From Kalaharituber pfeilii (taxonomy: Eukaryota; Ascomycota; Pezizomycetes; Pezizales; Pezizaceae), in contig WHUZ01000027.1 of NCBI GenBank assembly GCA_015179045.1, positions 607,857 through 671,856 of the forward strand: a stretch of 64,000 nucleotides of DNA, given 5' to 3'. Under the pieces are notes generated by a model. It made no database searches, was not told the DNA's origin, and saw nothing but the letters and a program-made list of their open reading frames with translations. Every line of letters starts with the position of its first letter. Positions within the stretch are counted from its first letter, which is position 1. Shown one piece after another: positions 32,963 through 43,813 of the stretch. The translations under genes were made by a program, and so were the position numbers.

Positions 32963-33789
32963 GAATTCTCTCCTACACCGAGGGTGGGACGAAGAGAGTA
33001 AGGAAATTCAAGGTTGCTATGGATGTCTTTGTTGGTCGGGAGTGAAAGGCACTTGAGCAAGAGGAAAGGCGAAGTTGAGTTCCACTTGCAATGGAAAGGT
33101 CAGATTGATATTTGTACCGATCATGCCTGCTGTGAGTGAAGGTGCTTTCGCTATCAACACCCAGAAACGCGGGGCATGACGCACAAGCTGTTTCTTCGCA
33201 GCCTGGATATCGTCTCACTTCGTGGCAGTGATCTTCAAAACATTCTTGTCCAGTGACGGTTATCAACTGTTATCACGGTTACAGTGCTATGCATGCATCG
33301 TACCGTTACTAGCAGTGCGACCTACAGCCTTCCGTAATCCTCAGCGGTAGTCTCGTACCCAGTCCCAGCGGGGACCTTCAACTGACCACCACAGTGTCTG
33401 GATATGAACACGAATTCTGATAAGCACTCTGAGCATCGTACTAGAATTCACATGTATATGTAAATCATTATTGCAAGATTGCAAACAAAGAATAAGTCTT
33501 CGAACTAGCACTACCTTCCTTCCTAATATTTCCACGGAATTCTATATGATATTTTCCTTTTGCAAAGCACATGTGCAAGATTATGGCGTTCGGTTAGCAG
33601 GGATCAAATTCCCGCCATACCCGCGCGGTCGGCTGGCAGCGGCAATGTCAGGCCTCCAATGTCATGCAGATTGGTACGAAAGATAAGCACCCGTGACCAA
33701 CAAGAATTTTTTCCTACATGGGACTAGTGTAAGGCCTCCAACACCATTCTGATGTTCACGAAGTATCACGCAGCATGCGTGCCGCAACA
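32963..33789. other. No gene recognised; promoter side of the Hsp70-like gene
   Basis: No domain-bearing frame. The first ATG of the Hsp70-like gene lies at the left edge. Confidence 0.4.
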
Positions 33790-33800
33790 ATACCGTGCAT

Positions 33801-33857
33801 ATCGCCATAGCCCATAGGGCGGCATGCGATTAATGAAATAAAAAAAAAAAAAAAAAA
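33801..33857 (+). mobile_element. LINE-A 3' tail micro-insertion
   Basis: ATCGCCATAGCCCATAGGGC, GGCATGCGATTAATGAAATA and poly(A). Perfect 11-bp duplication ATACCGTGCAT at 33790-33800 and 33858-33868. Confidence 0.93.
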
Positions 33858-33868
33858 ATACCGTGCAT

Positions 33869-34521
33869 GAATTGCCGATGGTGCCGTGGTGTTTCTGATC
33901 ATGAGCTCCATAGACACCAAAATACGGTGCTTCATGTGGCAGATACTCGCGAGGATAAACCACAAGAACTTCAGCTGACGACAATACTCGCTGGTCCAAA
34001 AGATATCTGACTGGCGCATATCCAATACTTTTTGGACCAGCAAGTACCTGAGCTTTAACACGGAAAGGGTACAGACGCCTATATGCGCCGCACCCGTGCG
34101 CCTTAACAAGTTGTAATGGGCAGACGGTACTGGTGCGAATGCAATAGTTATTTGTCTGTCTAATTTTGTTAAAAGCTGGACAAAGGGCCAAATTATGACC
34201 CCATAGAGCAATCATGCAATTTTGGATTGATTTGAGACGATCTTGCTCCAAGGGTACAGAACAGACATGCAGCGCTTATCGATTACGATTGGGCCCCGCT
34301 TACGTGCACTTGATCGGTAGCCAGCTGGCAAGTCTTGGTTCAAGTACATGTCACACTGGACATTTCCATGTCTTCAGGCCTAAATTCTAACTGAGTGCTA
34401 TTGTCAGGCTTTTCAAGCTTTCATTCTAGTGCAATTTTCAGAACACCCTTTCTCTCTTGAAGGAACGACGATAATCAACCGCACATTACCCCATCAGAGG
34501 CCTGCAACGTACGACTGATAA
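33869..34521. other. No gene recognised
   Basis: Two overlapping minus-strand frames (34251-33766) show no known domain and run through the LINE tail, so I do not call them. Confidence 0.35.
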
Positions 34522-36063
34522 ATGGAGTATCTTCGGTACGGCAAACGCGTGTTAAAATCGCTGTGGGATGACAAGGCAAGCACCAGTTCAGCTCGTCAAG
34601 ATCAAAGCCCCAAAGAAAAGAAAGAGTCCAGGCGCCGGAAAACCCGTTTCTCTAAACCCAAGTCAAATAAAGCAGGAGATGGGAGTGCTGAGCCTGATCG
34701 CAACCAAGGACTTAAACCAAATAGCAGGGTTAACACGGTAAGCAAGGATGCTGTCCTTCTGTATTCAAAAAAGAAACAGAATAGCACTGACATTTCATTA
34801 CTACCGTTGATTGTAGTCCGCAGTGCAATACCCAAATCAACAAGATGCGACTGTGGTCCTATCATTTGAAACACAGGCTGAACGCCCTTTTTCAGCTGGG
34901 CAGAAAACGAGCGACAGGGAAATTGAACAGGAGAGCAAACAGGCTCCCGCGGAAGAAAAACGGACTGTTAACGAGGAGGAATTGACTCGCGCTAATGAGA
35001 CAATCAGGAACCTCCTTGCCGAGATTCAGTCGCTTCAAGCGTCAATTAATCAACGACCTCTTATTTCTGCGAACGCATGCGACGCTCCTCCTCCGCTCGC
35101 AGACGATTATATACCCGACGGACGAAGAGATGACCTCTACTTCGCTAACAAATTCAAAGATCTCAGAACAGGAATTCGGGAATGGGTCGCAGCAACCTTC
35201 TTCAAGCGCGGAGTTGATCCCGTCACAGGATTCTCGAAGTTATCCCAAGATGTTCGGCAGGATATATGGTCCAAAATTTTCAATGGCATGTCAAATGTCA
35301 GGATACCCCCCGAAGACCTGGACGCTAAGATGGTTCGATGTTTCATTCAAGCTTATATTGCTGCAAAATTGAATGAATTTACTTTCAACACCTACCTGCC
35401 GGGATGTGAGGTGGCGGGATCCATCCCCAAGTTGATGGATGAGATGAAGGGACGTCAGTGTGAGTATTGCGTCACCCATTTCCCCTTCTAGCGACCTGTA
35501 CCGATGTGTTATCGCTGACGTTGTGGTCTTGCTCAATTTGTATATCCTTAGTAACTGATATTTATTCATGGAAGCAATCAACGTTGAAACTCATAATGGA
35601 CAAGGAAAAGTATACTCAATCTATTGAGCAGAAAGTGCAAAGCATCACTTCGGACCTTGTTAAGGCGCTCGAACCATTGCATCATTTGACAGTCTCCGCC
35701 ACGAGCTCGGCAGCAATATTCAAACCTCGCAGGAGTGCTCGCAACCTTTCCGCTGTCTTCAAGTCCGCCGCTGAACTTGTTCTGGAGCTTCGCAACGAGC
35801 CATTTACATTCCTAACCGAGGTTTGCATTCCAGGAGAACTGTGTTGTAGCTCAAAGTGGCCTGTGTCAGATGCCGATGGGAAAGTTCCGGATGAAGAGCT
35901 GCAGCAAGGTCAACAGAGAATTTGCTTTACTTTATTTCCACACTTAATCCGAGAGGGCTGTGGCGAAGTGCAGACCGTCATATTGGTCAAAGCGGCCATC
36001 GTGGTTGCAAACCCTTCATGGCTTGCAGGCATCGAGAATGGCTTGCATCAAGCAGACAAATAA
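34522..36063 (+). CDS. Uncharacterised three-exon fungal protein (456 aa)
   Basis: Exons 34522-34737, 34817-35459 and 35552-36063, with GTAAGC...GTAG and GTGAGT...CTTAG introns that keep phase throughout. The N-terminus is basic and Ser-rich (KEKKESRRRKTRFSKPKS, possible nuclear signal). Residues of about 110-160 are predicted to be coiled coil (NEEELTRANETIRNLLAEIQ). The central region contains YFANKFKDLRTGIREWV, ATFFKRGVDPVTGFSKLSQD and WSKIFNGMSNVRIPPEDLDA. I recognise this as a type seen in fungal hypothetical proteins but cannot name a domain. The gene is intact, with no insertion. Function not inferred. Confidence 0.8.
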
Positions 36064-36268
36064 CGGGACTGGGTGACCGTTGGAATTGATGTAACATTTC
36101 TTTTGTTTTCTAAGCCTTCTTGTTTTCGCTTCGTCTTCTTTTGCCTTTTGATTTCATAATTTTCATTACCCAATGGTACCTGGAGGACATCACTATGGAG
36201 ACGGCAAACGTGAGCTCGATAGGTTCAATGCGACAGGAGGAAAGCATTCAGAGTGCCTACCGACTTTT

Positions 36269-36302
36269 GAATTTTTTTTTTTTTTTTTTTTAAAAAATCT
36301 CA
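36269..36302 (-). mobile_element. Near-bodyless poly(A) retro-insertion
   Basis: A 34-bp insert: GAATTT..., a T run, then AAAAAATCTCA. Flanked by a perfect ACCGACTTTT duplication (36259-36268 and 36303-36312). On the minus strand it is a few bases plus a poly(A) tail, so essentially no LINE body was copied. Confidence 0.8.
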
Positions 36303-36312
36303 ACCGACTTTT

Positions 36313-37085
36313 ATATGTGCCAGTGGCTTTTTATCGTCCTGTTATGTGACTCAATATCTCTGCTCCAGAATTTTATTGTTTATGTAGCTTTCAAGTTTTT
36401 GGTGGCCAAATGAAGCCACACATTCATTTTTCTAGGAAATTATAACTTTGTATGCGGGCAATGTTAGTGTTTAGGTGAATACGAACCCCCCGCATCTTAG
36501 TACTGCATCTTATCATTAGGCTTACGCATTTCGATTAGCATTCTTGAAAAGCAAATGAGATGCACTCTAATGTGAAATGTGCACAGATCGAAGGAACTCT
36601 AACTTTTCTTCTATTTCTGGCAATGGGACAGATGTAGAAATCTCTCCCGCGATTCTTGCGAATGTAGCTCTTCCACTATTGCTAATCACTTCCTTTCCAG
36701 TGGGTAAGGCCATCGCCCGTGAAGGCGTGTGCAGGACTTTGAGGGACAAATGTTCTTGATAAAAGAGAAGAAAAGAAAAATAGCAGAGGTGGAGACGGTA
36801 GGAAAAGGAAGAATCACTGGTGTGGTACTGGCACCCTGGCATTGCTGCCTTCTGTAGCGAGCAGCGACTGTTCCTCGGACTACCGGACAGTGCCGGCATT
36901 AGGCATGGAGACACAGTGTCTCAACAGGCCTGTGGCGCATATTTCTGGTCCAGGCTATTGCAGGCAACCAAATTGGGAAAGCTGGTCTGGATAGCTATAA
37001 CCTGGATCAGCCCGGACCGGCCTATATTCTGGAAGCACCGGGTCCCGCCAGGCAACTGCTGCAGGCCCTGTTGAGAGCACAGCTC
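36313..37085. other. No gene recognised
   Basis: Overlapping frames on both strands (36567-37136) without domains. Confidence 0.35.
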
Positions 37086-37947
37086 ACAGCACAGTTTGCG
37101 GTTGTGGCGCGCCGTTGGGCGGTTAGCAGTTGTCAATTTGATATCAATTAGTGATTGTGAAGGAAATTCATAGAAGTATGAAGTAGATTGTCACGTAATG
37201 ATTCAATAATCGCAAGAGATTCTGACTTACATATATGAATAATGATAGGCAATAAGAGGCCAAATGTACAGAAGAATGAATCTTCAGCGAGAGAAAAAAG
37301 AAAGATGGGAATGTTTGCCTTCGAGCTACAAAAGCCACAATATTTAGGTCGAGATAAGAGCAGTGACAGTACCGATAGAAAACGTATGCAATAGTGCACT
37401 TGGGCTGTTTCACACCTAGCGCTTCGTCACCCAGTGGCGGATAGCAACTCGGGTGTACGCACACCTAATTTCAACAGATAGGTCACATCCAAAGCTCCAT
37501 TGGGAGCGATCGGGGGCTAGTTAAGGCCGGAGAATATGTGTCATCAAACCGCGATTATGTTAAAAACCGAGATGGTAATAAAGCAGTGAGGACTGATGAA
37601 TTAATTAATGCTAAACATGAGAGAGAAAAACAATGATTTATATACACGAGAGTCATTAAAATATATGACGTTAGTCATCAGACATATCAATGCTTATGAC
37701 GTTGTCACGCGCATGAGTTTGCCAAAGTAGCTGAGCCAAGACATGAGGCTGTGTTGCTGCAATATGATGAGAGCTGAACATGACGGCAGTGTCAGCTTGT
37801 GCCTTGCATCAGCGTAGCTCGTTACATGCCTCAGCTCATATCTTTCAACAGATTAATACCGCTGAGGTGTAGTTCCAAGCTTGTGCTTATAGTTATTCAG
37901 TCTGCATGAAATCCATGTTATTGATTCATTCAGTCAATGTGGAAAGC

Positions 37948-37988
37948 TCGTCATAGCCCGAAGGGCGGCAAACAAGTAATGATATAAA

Positions 37989-38019
<31 letters not shown>
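37948..38019 (+). mobile_element. LINE-A 3' tail micro-insertion with empty paralogous site
   Basis: TCGTCATAGCCCGAAGGGCG, GCAAACAAGTAATGATATAA and about 33 A. Flanks ATGTGGAAAGC (37937-37947) and ATGTCGAAAGC (38020-38030). Segmental copy 2 at about 48075 has the uninterrupted site AATGTGGAAAGCTTTGCACA. Confidence 0.95.
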
Positions 38020-38022
<3 letters not shown>

Positions 38023-38365
38023 TCGAAAGCATTGCACAGTCTCGTCAGTTTGCTCTTTCTGATAACAAAATAATATCAGTACCCCTATACTTCTCTGTGG
38101 GCTATTAAGAGATTAGGGACATAGAGGCTAATAGACCATATAATAATAAACCCTACATAAAACAGCATATCAGATGCTCCCCTCACCACCGTCTTCATCG
38201 CCCGTCATCTCATCAGGTCCACCAGTGGGCCCAAGTTCGTCTTCTTTCCTGCTGGTGGTGTGACTCCCATTACGCAGTCTGCCGATGGATCATGCCCAAT
38301 TTTGGTGCGTAAATTGACATAATATAACCCGACTATATATTCCATCGAGGCAATTGGAAGCTACT

Positions 38366-39601
38366 TTACTCCAGTGCAATATATGCTCCCCCACACTCAT
38401 ACGCTTCTGAATCCGCCCATGTGTCTACCCGCCAGCCCATTCCCCCCATCGTGATACCTTCACACTTCACCGTCAGCCGCAAATTAAATTTTTTATTCGA
38501 ATGAATCTTGTTGAAGGCCACCATTACTCTACTTGGTGCTTTGCTAAATTTTGTGAATTTCACATCACCCCATCTGCCTAAAAAGTTTCCACTCTCAATC
38601 CCGGGTGCTTCCGCAGGGTAAGCAAGCCAGGATACCCCTGCAGTGTACAGGCGCGTCTCCTTCCATGAATGAATGTATAATCTAAAGCCGGTCTTGGTGA
38701 TGTCTGAAGCGATCACATGGATTCGCTGATCTTCACCTGCGCAAGTTTCAAGAGAGTTGAGCCAAAGCACAACTGCAGGTATGGCGTCATATGGGTGTTG
38801 GAATGGGATCCAGCGCATGGTATATTGTTTGGGTGTCTCAGCGGGATGGTCCTCCGTCGTGTTGAAGGTTCCTGTTTGGAATCCCAGCTCTGATGCCTTG
38901 GGTGGAGTGCAAGCCAGGTGCAGCCACTGTGGTACATTATGGAGTCACCCCATGTTTCGACATGCATCTGAAAAAGATGTTCATTTATCACAGTTGCATG
39001 GGCTTTGACACGCACTCGGACATCCTTCGCAAAATCCAACAAGTGAAGACCGGCCATAATGGTAGGACAGTCTGGGTAGGGCCGTTGGAAGGCTAGAAAT
39101 TTGTGGACATGAGAAGTACTTGCTGAAGCATGCTCAATAGTATTAAATACTCCATTTTCGATCAGATCTCCAATGGCCAAGCATTCTTGCAGGGAGGGGA
39201 CAGTGGGTATCCCTCCGGTCTGGATGCCGGAGTTCGAGGTTTCTGCGTGGGCATAATGATATCAGCAGGTGGGGCGTGAAACTCATGGAGTTGAATTCGT
39301 GTCCATGGACCATACCTTCACCGGCTTTGGAGGTTGTCGCTTTCAGTGCCATAACCAGTTTCTCCAAAAGGGCGATATTTGCGTGGTGGAGATGACTGCT
39401 GGCGGTAAGGGTAGCGACGGCTTGTTGGATTGCATCGATCTGAGCCACCATGCCCGAATCAAACGAAACTTGTACCTGGGAACCAGCAGTTGATGTTTGT
39501 TGCTGGTGGCCTGCACCAGTATTGCTAGGCACGGGGGTGCTAACTCCTGAGGAGGAGGCCGAAGTGACTGGGGTAAAATTTGTATCTATTTTTGAATCCA
39601 T
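38366..39601 (-). pseudogene. H-type-lectin-like protein, paralogue 1 (frameshifted)
   Basis: Start ATG at 39601 (MDSKIDTNFTPVTSASSSG). The N-terminal approximately 100 residues are Ser/Thr/Gln-rich with a helical stretch (MVAQIDAIQQAVATLTASS). Three tandem H-type-lectin-like units of about 75 aa follow: first ending FQMHVETWGDSIMYHSGCTW, second with WIPFQHPYDAIPAVVLWLNS, RLYIHSWKETRLYTAGVSWL, third with NFLGRWGDVKFTKFSKAPS, ending CGGAYIALE at 38366. Frames change near 39265, between there and 39180, and near 38905 (one C missing in ACCC-AAGG). No signal peptide. H-type lectins bind GalNAc-type sugars; binding here is inferred from the fold signature only. Confidence 0.7.
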
Positions 39602-40005
39602 GATAGATACAGCCTCCTACTGTCTGTGTGAGGAAAGGCGTTGTAAAACACTGAAGGTGCAGTTGTGCTAAAAGGTATCTAACTCACAGATGAATGTGAG
39701 GTTGGTGAGTTGGAGATGAATGAAATGGCGGATTCACGGCGAACGGGCATGCCCAGATATAAGTACTTAATCATGATTTTGACACGCACTCCCACAATTA
39801 TTAGCAGATCTACTTAGCGGCACCTGTTAATTATGTCACCTTACAAACGGCACATCTACCAGGGTAGTTGTGCAGACGTGGCAAATTGTGATATGTGATA
39901 CATTCCCTGGACTCATGTGTCAGGTATGCCCATACGTACAGTACCCCAGCGAAATCAGTAGCTAAGGATTACGCATGCATCTGAGGATTCTGTCAAGGGG
40001 GTGGC

Positions 40006-40949
40006 AAATTATATATCCACAACACTACAACTCTAGATCTGGAATTTTGAATCTCGTAAATCTATAGTACTCGCTATTGAGAACAATCCTACGAGATCAA
40101 AAAAAAAAAAAAAAAAAAAAAAAAATTGCACAGTGAGTAGGAAATAAAAGAGGACATTTTGTATGAGAAAGGGTAAAAAATGTTATGCCAAGAGAGCAAA
40201 AATTTCCTAAAGACCAGTGTACTCGGGGGTAGGGGAAAATACTCAGAAGCGCTATGCATGCATAATGTGCGCCACCTGACCGGGGGTCAAAAGTGAAGTA
40301 GGTTGACTTTTTGTCGAAAAGTCTTCAGAACAATTGTATGGGTTTTACACACAAAAATACGACACACGTAATTTTAACTGCATACAAGTCAATAAATTGT
40401 TGCATAATTATCACCCAACAGCCATAACAGCAAAGCTAATCTGGCGCACTTCTAACTAATGATAGGACCTGTTCTTTTGTTATTTTATCCCACTCTTCCT
40501 GAGGTTTTCCACCTTGTTTGTGCATTCATCGCGTACAATAATAATTCTGACATGCTGAACTTGAGTAGTTTCTCGATTGTGAATCTCATGACTGAACTTT
40601 TCATTTTGATATTGTATGCAGGCTTCAGCAGGTGATTCGAGGCTGTGACAGGGAAATGGAGTTCTGTAAGTTGGTTGAAAAACAAAGAATTAAAGCGTGT
40701 TACTCTGAGAAGCGTGTAGGAAACTACAGAAAATACGTGTAGAATAACAAGTATTACATAACCAACAGGTCAACTCTATCCTAGCAACTATCCCTGTCAC
40801 ATTGTATGCGCTTCTGAAGACTTACCCTTACCCCCGAGTACAGTGGAAAGTTCGTAGTTATGTACGTCGCGGTGGACAGGGTGCTAAGCCTCACATCCTG
40901 ATTCATCATTTTGCATCAGTACGCTTATACATCCAGACGCAAGGACGTA
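40006..40949. other. No gene recognised; A-rich tract at about 40099-40125
   Basis: The A run at about 40099-40125 has no tail body beside it. No gene. Confidence 0.35.
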
Positions 40950-41345
40950 CCCGGTGTGATGACGGCTCAACAGCATCCACTGTTTCGCACGGGTACCGGT
41001 ATCTAGAGCTGGTGGAACGAAGCCTCAAGGGCGGCCTCAATGATCAAATGTCAAGGAAAGGGTCTTCAATTGACTTGTCTGTGAGTGTCCATACCTGTCC
41101 ATGTCTGTATATCTCCGTGTATGTCTGTATATCCCTCCACACAGTCCTATCTACATACAATTTATAGACCACCTTCGCCTTCCAACTGAGCCTATACATA
41201 CATATCTCGCTTCTTAATCATAATTTTCTTCCTCATCCTACGCATGTGTCATCATGTGGCCCTACTGCTGAGTACCGCTCCGGCCCGCGTATGGCCTTGT
41301 TCTTTCCATCGGTACCGTGGTTACCACCACACCGGATGCAAATAA
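40950..41345 (-). repeat. Diverged inverted copy of the 53530-53925 segment
   Basis: The reverse complement shares long stretches with 53530-53925 (GTGGTGGTAACCACGGTACC, GACATTTGA, CAGTGGATGCTGTTGAGCC). It appears to be the 3' side of the same ankyrin-type gene family, including what may be an intron. No intact frame. Confidence 0.7.
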
Positions 41346-41653
41346 ATATTTTTCCCAATGTATGTAGCAAAGTAAGAGGAGAATATCTAAAAGAAGGGCT
41401 CATTATTATTAGAAGTATTATCTAGTCTATTGAATGAGAAGTTATATAAAATAGACAGCTATATATATAAATTTAAGTATATACAAGTAGTATAGTATAA
41501 ACTAATATACGTACTAGGAAGTAACAGCTGTATAATAAATTAAACAAATGAAATGAACTACTCAATAGTGCAACAGATAATATGTTTTAATACTGGTTGC
41601 TCTATACCTTTTATAAGGACCTATAGAGTATCCTTGTGAACAGCGGAAAATTT

Positions 41654-41973
41654 GGAAAAACAGGGGATCCTTGAGGGTTGCATAGACAAGGGTTGCAATC
41701 TTAATGCTCACACACCCAGACTCAAGACTTTAGCAGAGGTATGCTACGGGATGCAGTAATAGAGGAGTGGAATAGGTTGGGAGCAGGGGCTTTGAATCGC
41801 TACGTGGAAAGCATGCCAGATAGGATAGCTGCTGTAATTGCTGCTAATGGAACTCGGTATTGAAGGATCATGTATATTCTCAAGTACATAGCTCTTTTCT
41901 CACGGCTGATTTTGTTGTACTATTCCTCCTTTGTACCCTGTCTATGCAACCGTCAAGGATCCCCTGTTTTTCC
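41654..41973. mobile_element. 320-bp inverted-repeat element (MITE-like)
   Basis: Ends GGAAAAACAGGGGATCCTTG...GGTTGCATAGACA on the left and its reverse complement on the right (arms of about 38 bp, one or two mismatches). No target duplication is apparent, so superfamily is unassigned. Confidence 0.65.
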
Positions 41974-42474
41974 CCGAGAATAACCGCTCGCTACGCTCGC
42001 GATGGGGCAGAGCTTGCGGCAGGGGCAGGGGCAATGCTGGAAACACTCGATCGGGGTCAGAGTAGTATACTGCACTCTCGCAACCGCGAGGATCTTTCAG
42101 GGTAGGTTTTGAACATGCTTTTTCAGCCGCTTGCTCCCTGAGAGACCCCCGAGCGAATCAACTGCTAAGGGGGGTGGCGCACCTAGGGAAGTGATGCGCC
42201 TAGAGGGTGACGCGCGTAGGGGGGTGATATCTAGAGGAGAAAAACTGATAGAGGTGTACACTTAACACCGAAGGATAGTACTATATTAAGAACCCGCACC
42301 TTCAAAATTGGTGTCTACTATCCTTAGATGTCACATTCCTATCTGGATACTCGCATCCCTCCGCTGCAATCATATATACAACAACTGTATCTGTCAACTT
42401 TATCTAATCAACTACTCTCCCACCACTACGCTCACTATCTCTTCTGAACTTCCAACTTTCCAGTTGCCCACCCA

Positions 42475-42645
42475 TCAACGACAACTTGCTGAATCATTTG
42501 CTGAATTGCCCGCTGAATGGCCTTCTGAATCGCTTGTTGAATTGGCTGCTGAATCCCCTGCTGAATCCTCCGCTAAAGTGCCTGCTGAATCCCCGACCGA
42601 ATTGCTTGCCGAATCGCTTGTAGAAGTACATGCTGAACTTGTTTG
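42475..42645 (+). repeat. 12-15 bp codon-periodic minisatellite
   Basis: Imperfect units such as GCTGAATCCCCT and GAATTGCTTGCC, translating to repeated PAES/LAES-type residues in one frame (42308-42646). Without a recognised domain I treat the frame as repeat-derived. Confidence 0.5.
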
Positions 42646-43229
42646 TTGAACTTTCTAACTCATCTGCTAAGCTGCTAGTTAGCTCACATAATATATTGCT
42701 CGCTGAACCAGCTGAATTGTATAGTGCATTCTCACTTACCTACTAAGCCATCCACCATAGCATTCCTCAAGTAGCAAGTACAACCCGAGAACCTAAATTT
42801 CTTAATTTTTTCAGTCTTAGTATTATAGTGCCAATGGAATAATAGTGATTCTTACCTCGCATTATCAAGTTGCAGAGTGAGGACTCTGAGGAGGTAGACT
42901 TTAAGATAGCTTTATCCTCAGTTCAGAAGAATATCATAAAAGTCAAGCTCTTTATTTTAATTAGTGGCAGGACTTACACAGGTTTATTAAAAGTGCTGAT
43001 CATCAGCTACTTGTTGAGGCCATAGCTACAAAGTATAGAAATCTATTGGACGATAAGAGAGGAGGCCCGAGTTGAAATACAATCAGCTCAACCTCAGTAC
43101 TATATAGACTTGCATTGCAACGCAACCCGTAGGGGTCCATGATCTCCGAGTACAGGGCGCCGACCACCACAGCCCCTTGACCACCAAGGGGACTGCTATC
43201 ACATTCTCAGATATAGACATGTGAAGCAT
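42646..43229. other. No gene recognised
   Basis: Nothing supported. Confidence 0.35.
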
Positions 43230-43639
43230 TTACCTTCTTAAGGGAGTTGTTGGAGGCAGAAGTGCGGAAGTTGGGATATGTGGATGAGGGGAGGAAGGAG
43301 GGGGATATGGTGGATGAGGTGAGAGTGGTCAAGGGCTTGGAGATATTGTTGTTGTGGGGCGTGCGCAGTGGGGAGGCGGGGGGAGGGTGGCGAGGGGTGG
43401 TGAGAGGGCTGTTGGGGTTGGGAAGGGAGAGAGCAAGGACGGAGAGAGTAGAGGGAGCGGTGGGAGCACGTGGGTGGCAGTGCGAGATGATGATCCTGGA
43501 TAGGGTGGACATGAATGTGTTTGATGCAGAAGGTCGTACACCTTTTGCATGGGATGCATGGAAGGGGGATGAGGAGCTTGTGGAGGTCTTTATGACTGAG
43601 GAGGTAAAGAGGACGGCAGCGGTTGTATGGGGGTTTTGG
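43230..43639 (+). pseudogene. Ankyrin-type gene fragment, copy 1
   Basis: An open frame from about 43247 contains MNVFDAEGRTPFAWDAWKGD, EELVEVFMTEE, an ankyrin-like unit (usually GRTPLxxAxxxGxxxLVxxLL). It is paralogous to 52370-52980, where the same reading is interrupted by a solo LTR. The frame is cut at about 43640 by a LINE tail. Confidence 0.6.
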
Positions 43640-43790
43640 ATTTATTTTATTTTATTTTATTTTTTTCTTTATATCATTACTCGCGTGCCGCCCTGTGGGC
43701 TATGGCGAGGTTATGTACATAACGATAATAAGAGGTAGATTGAGGTAAGAAAGAAAGAAAAAATTAGGTTGAAAGTCAATAGGAAAGGTA
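43640..43790 (-). mobile_element. LINE-A 3' end
   Basis: T-rich tract, then ATATCATTACTCGCGTGCCG, CCCTGTGGGCTATGGCGAGG, the A tail in reverse, and about 75 bp of 3' UTR also seen at 55490-55550 (TTATGTACATAACGATAA). It abuts the 3' side of the Gag-protease relic. No target duplication was found close by. Confidence 0.8.
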
Positions 43791-43813
43791 GGTCATAAGT
43801 CAGTACTCATGGG

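Larger units (their letters stand above)
37086..40005. repeat. Segmental duplication, copy 1
   Basis: Parallel to 47534-50040. Homology starts near GCGGTTGTGGCGCGCCGTTG and runs through the lectin gene to TCTGTCAAGGGGG. Compared with copy 2 it carries a LINE tail (37948-38019) and about 298 bp between two GATTA repeats (37553 and 37851) that copy 2 lacks. Confidence 0.88.
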
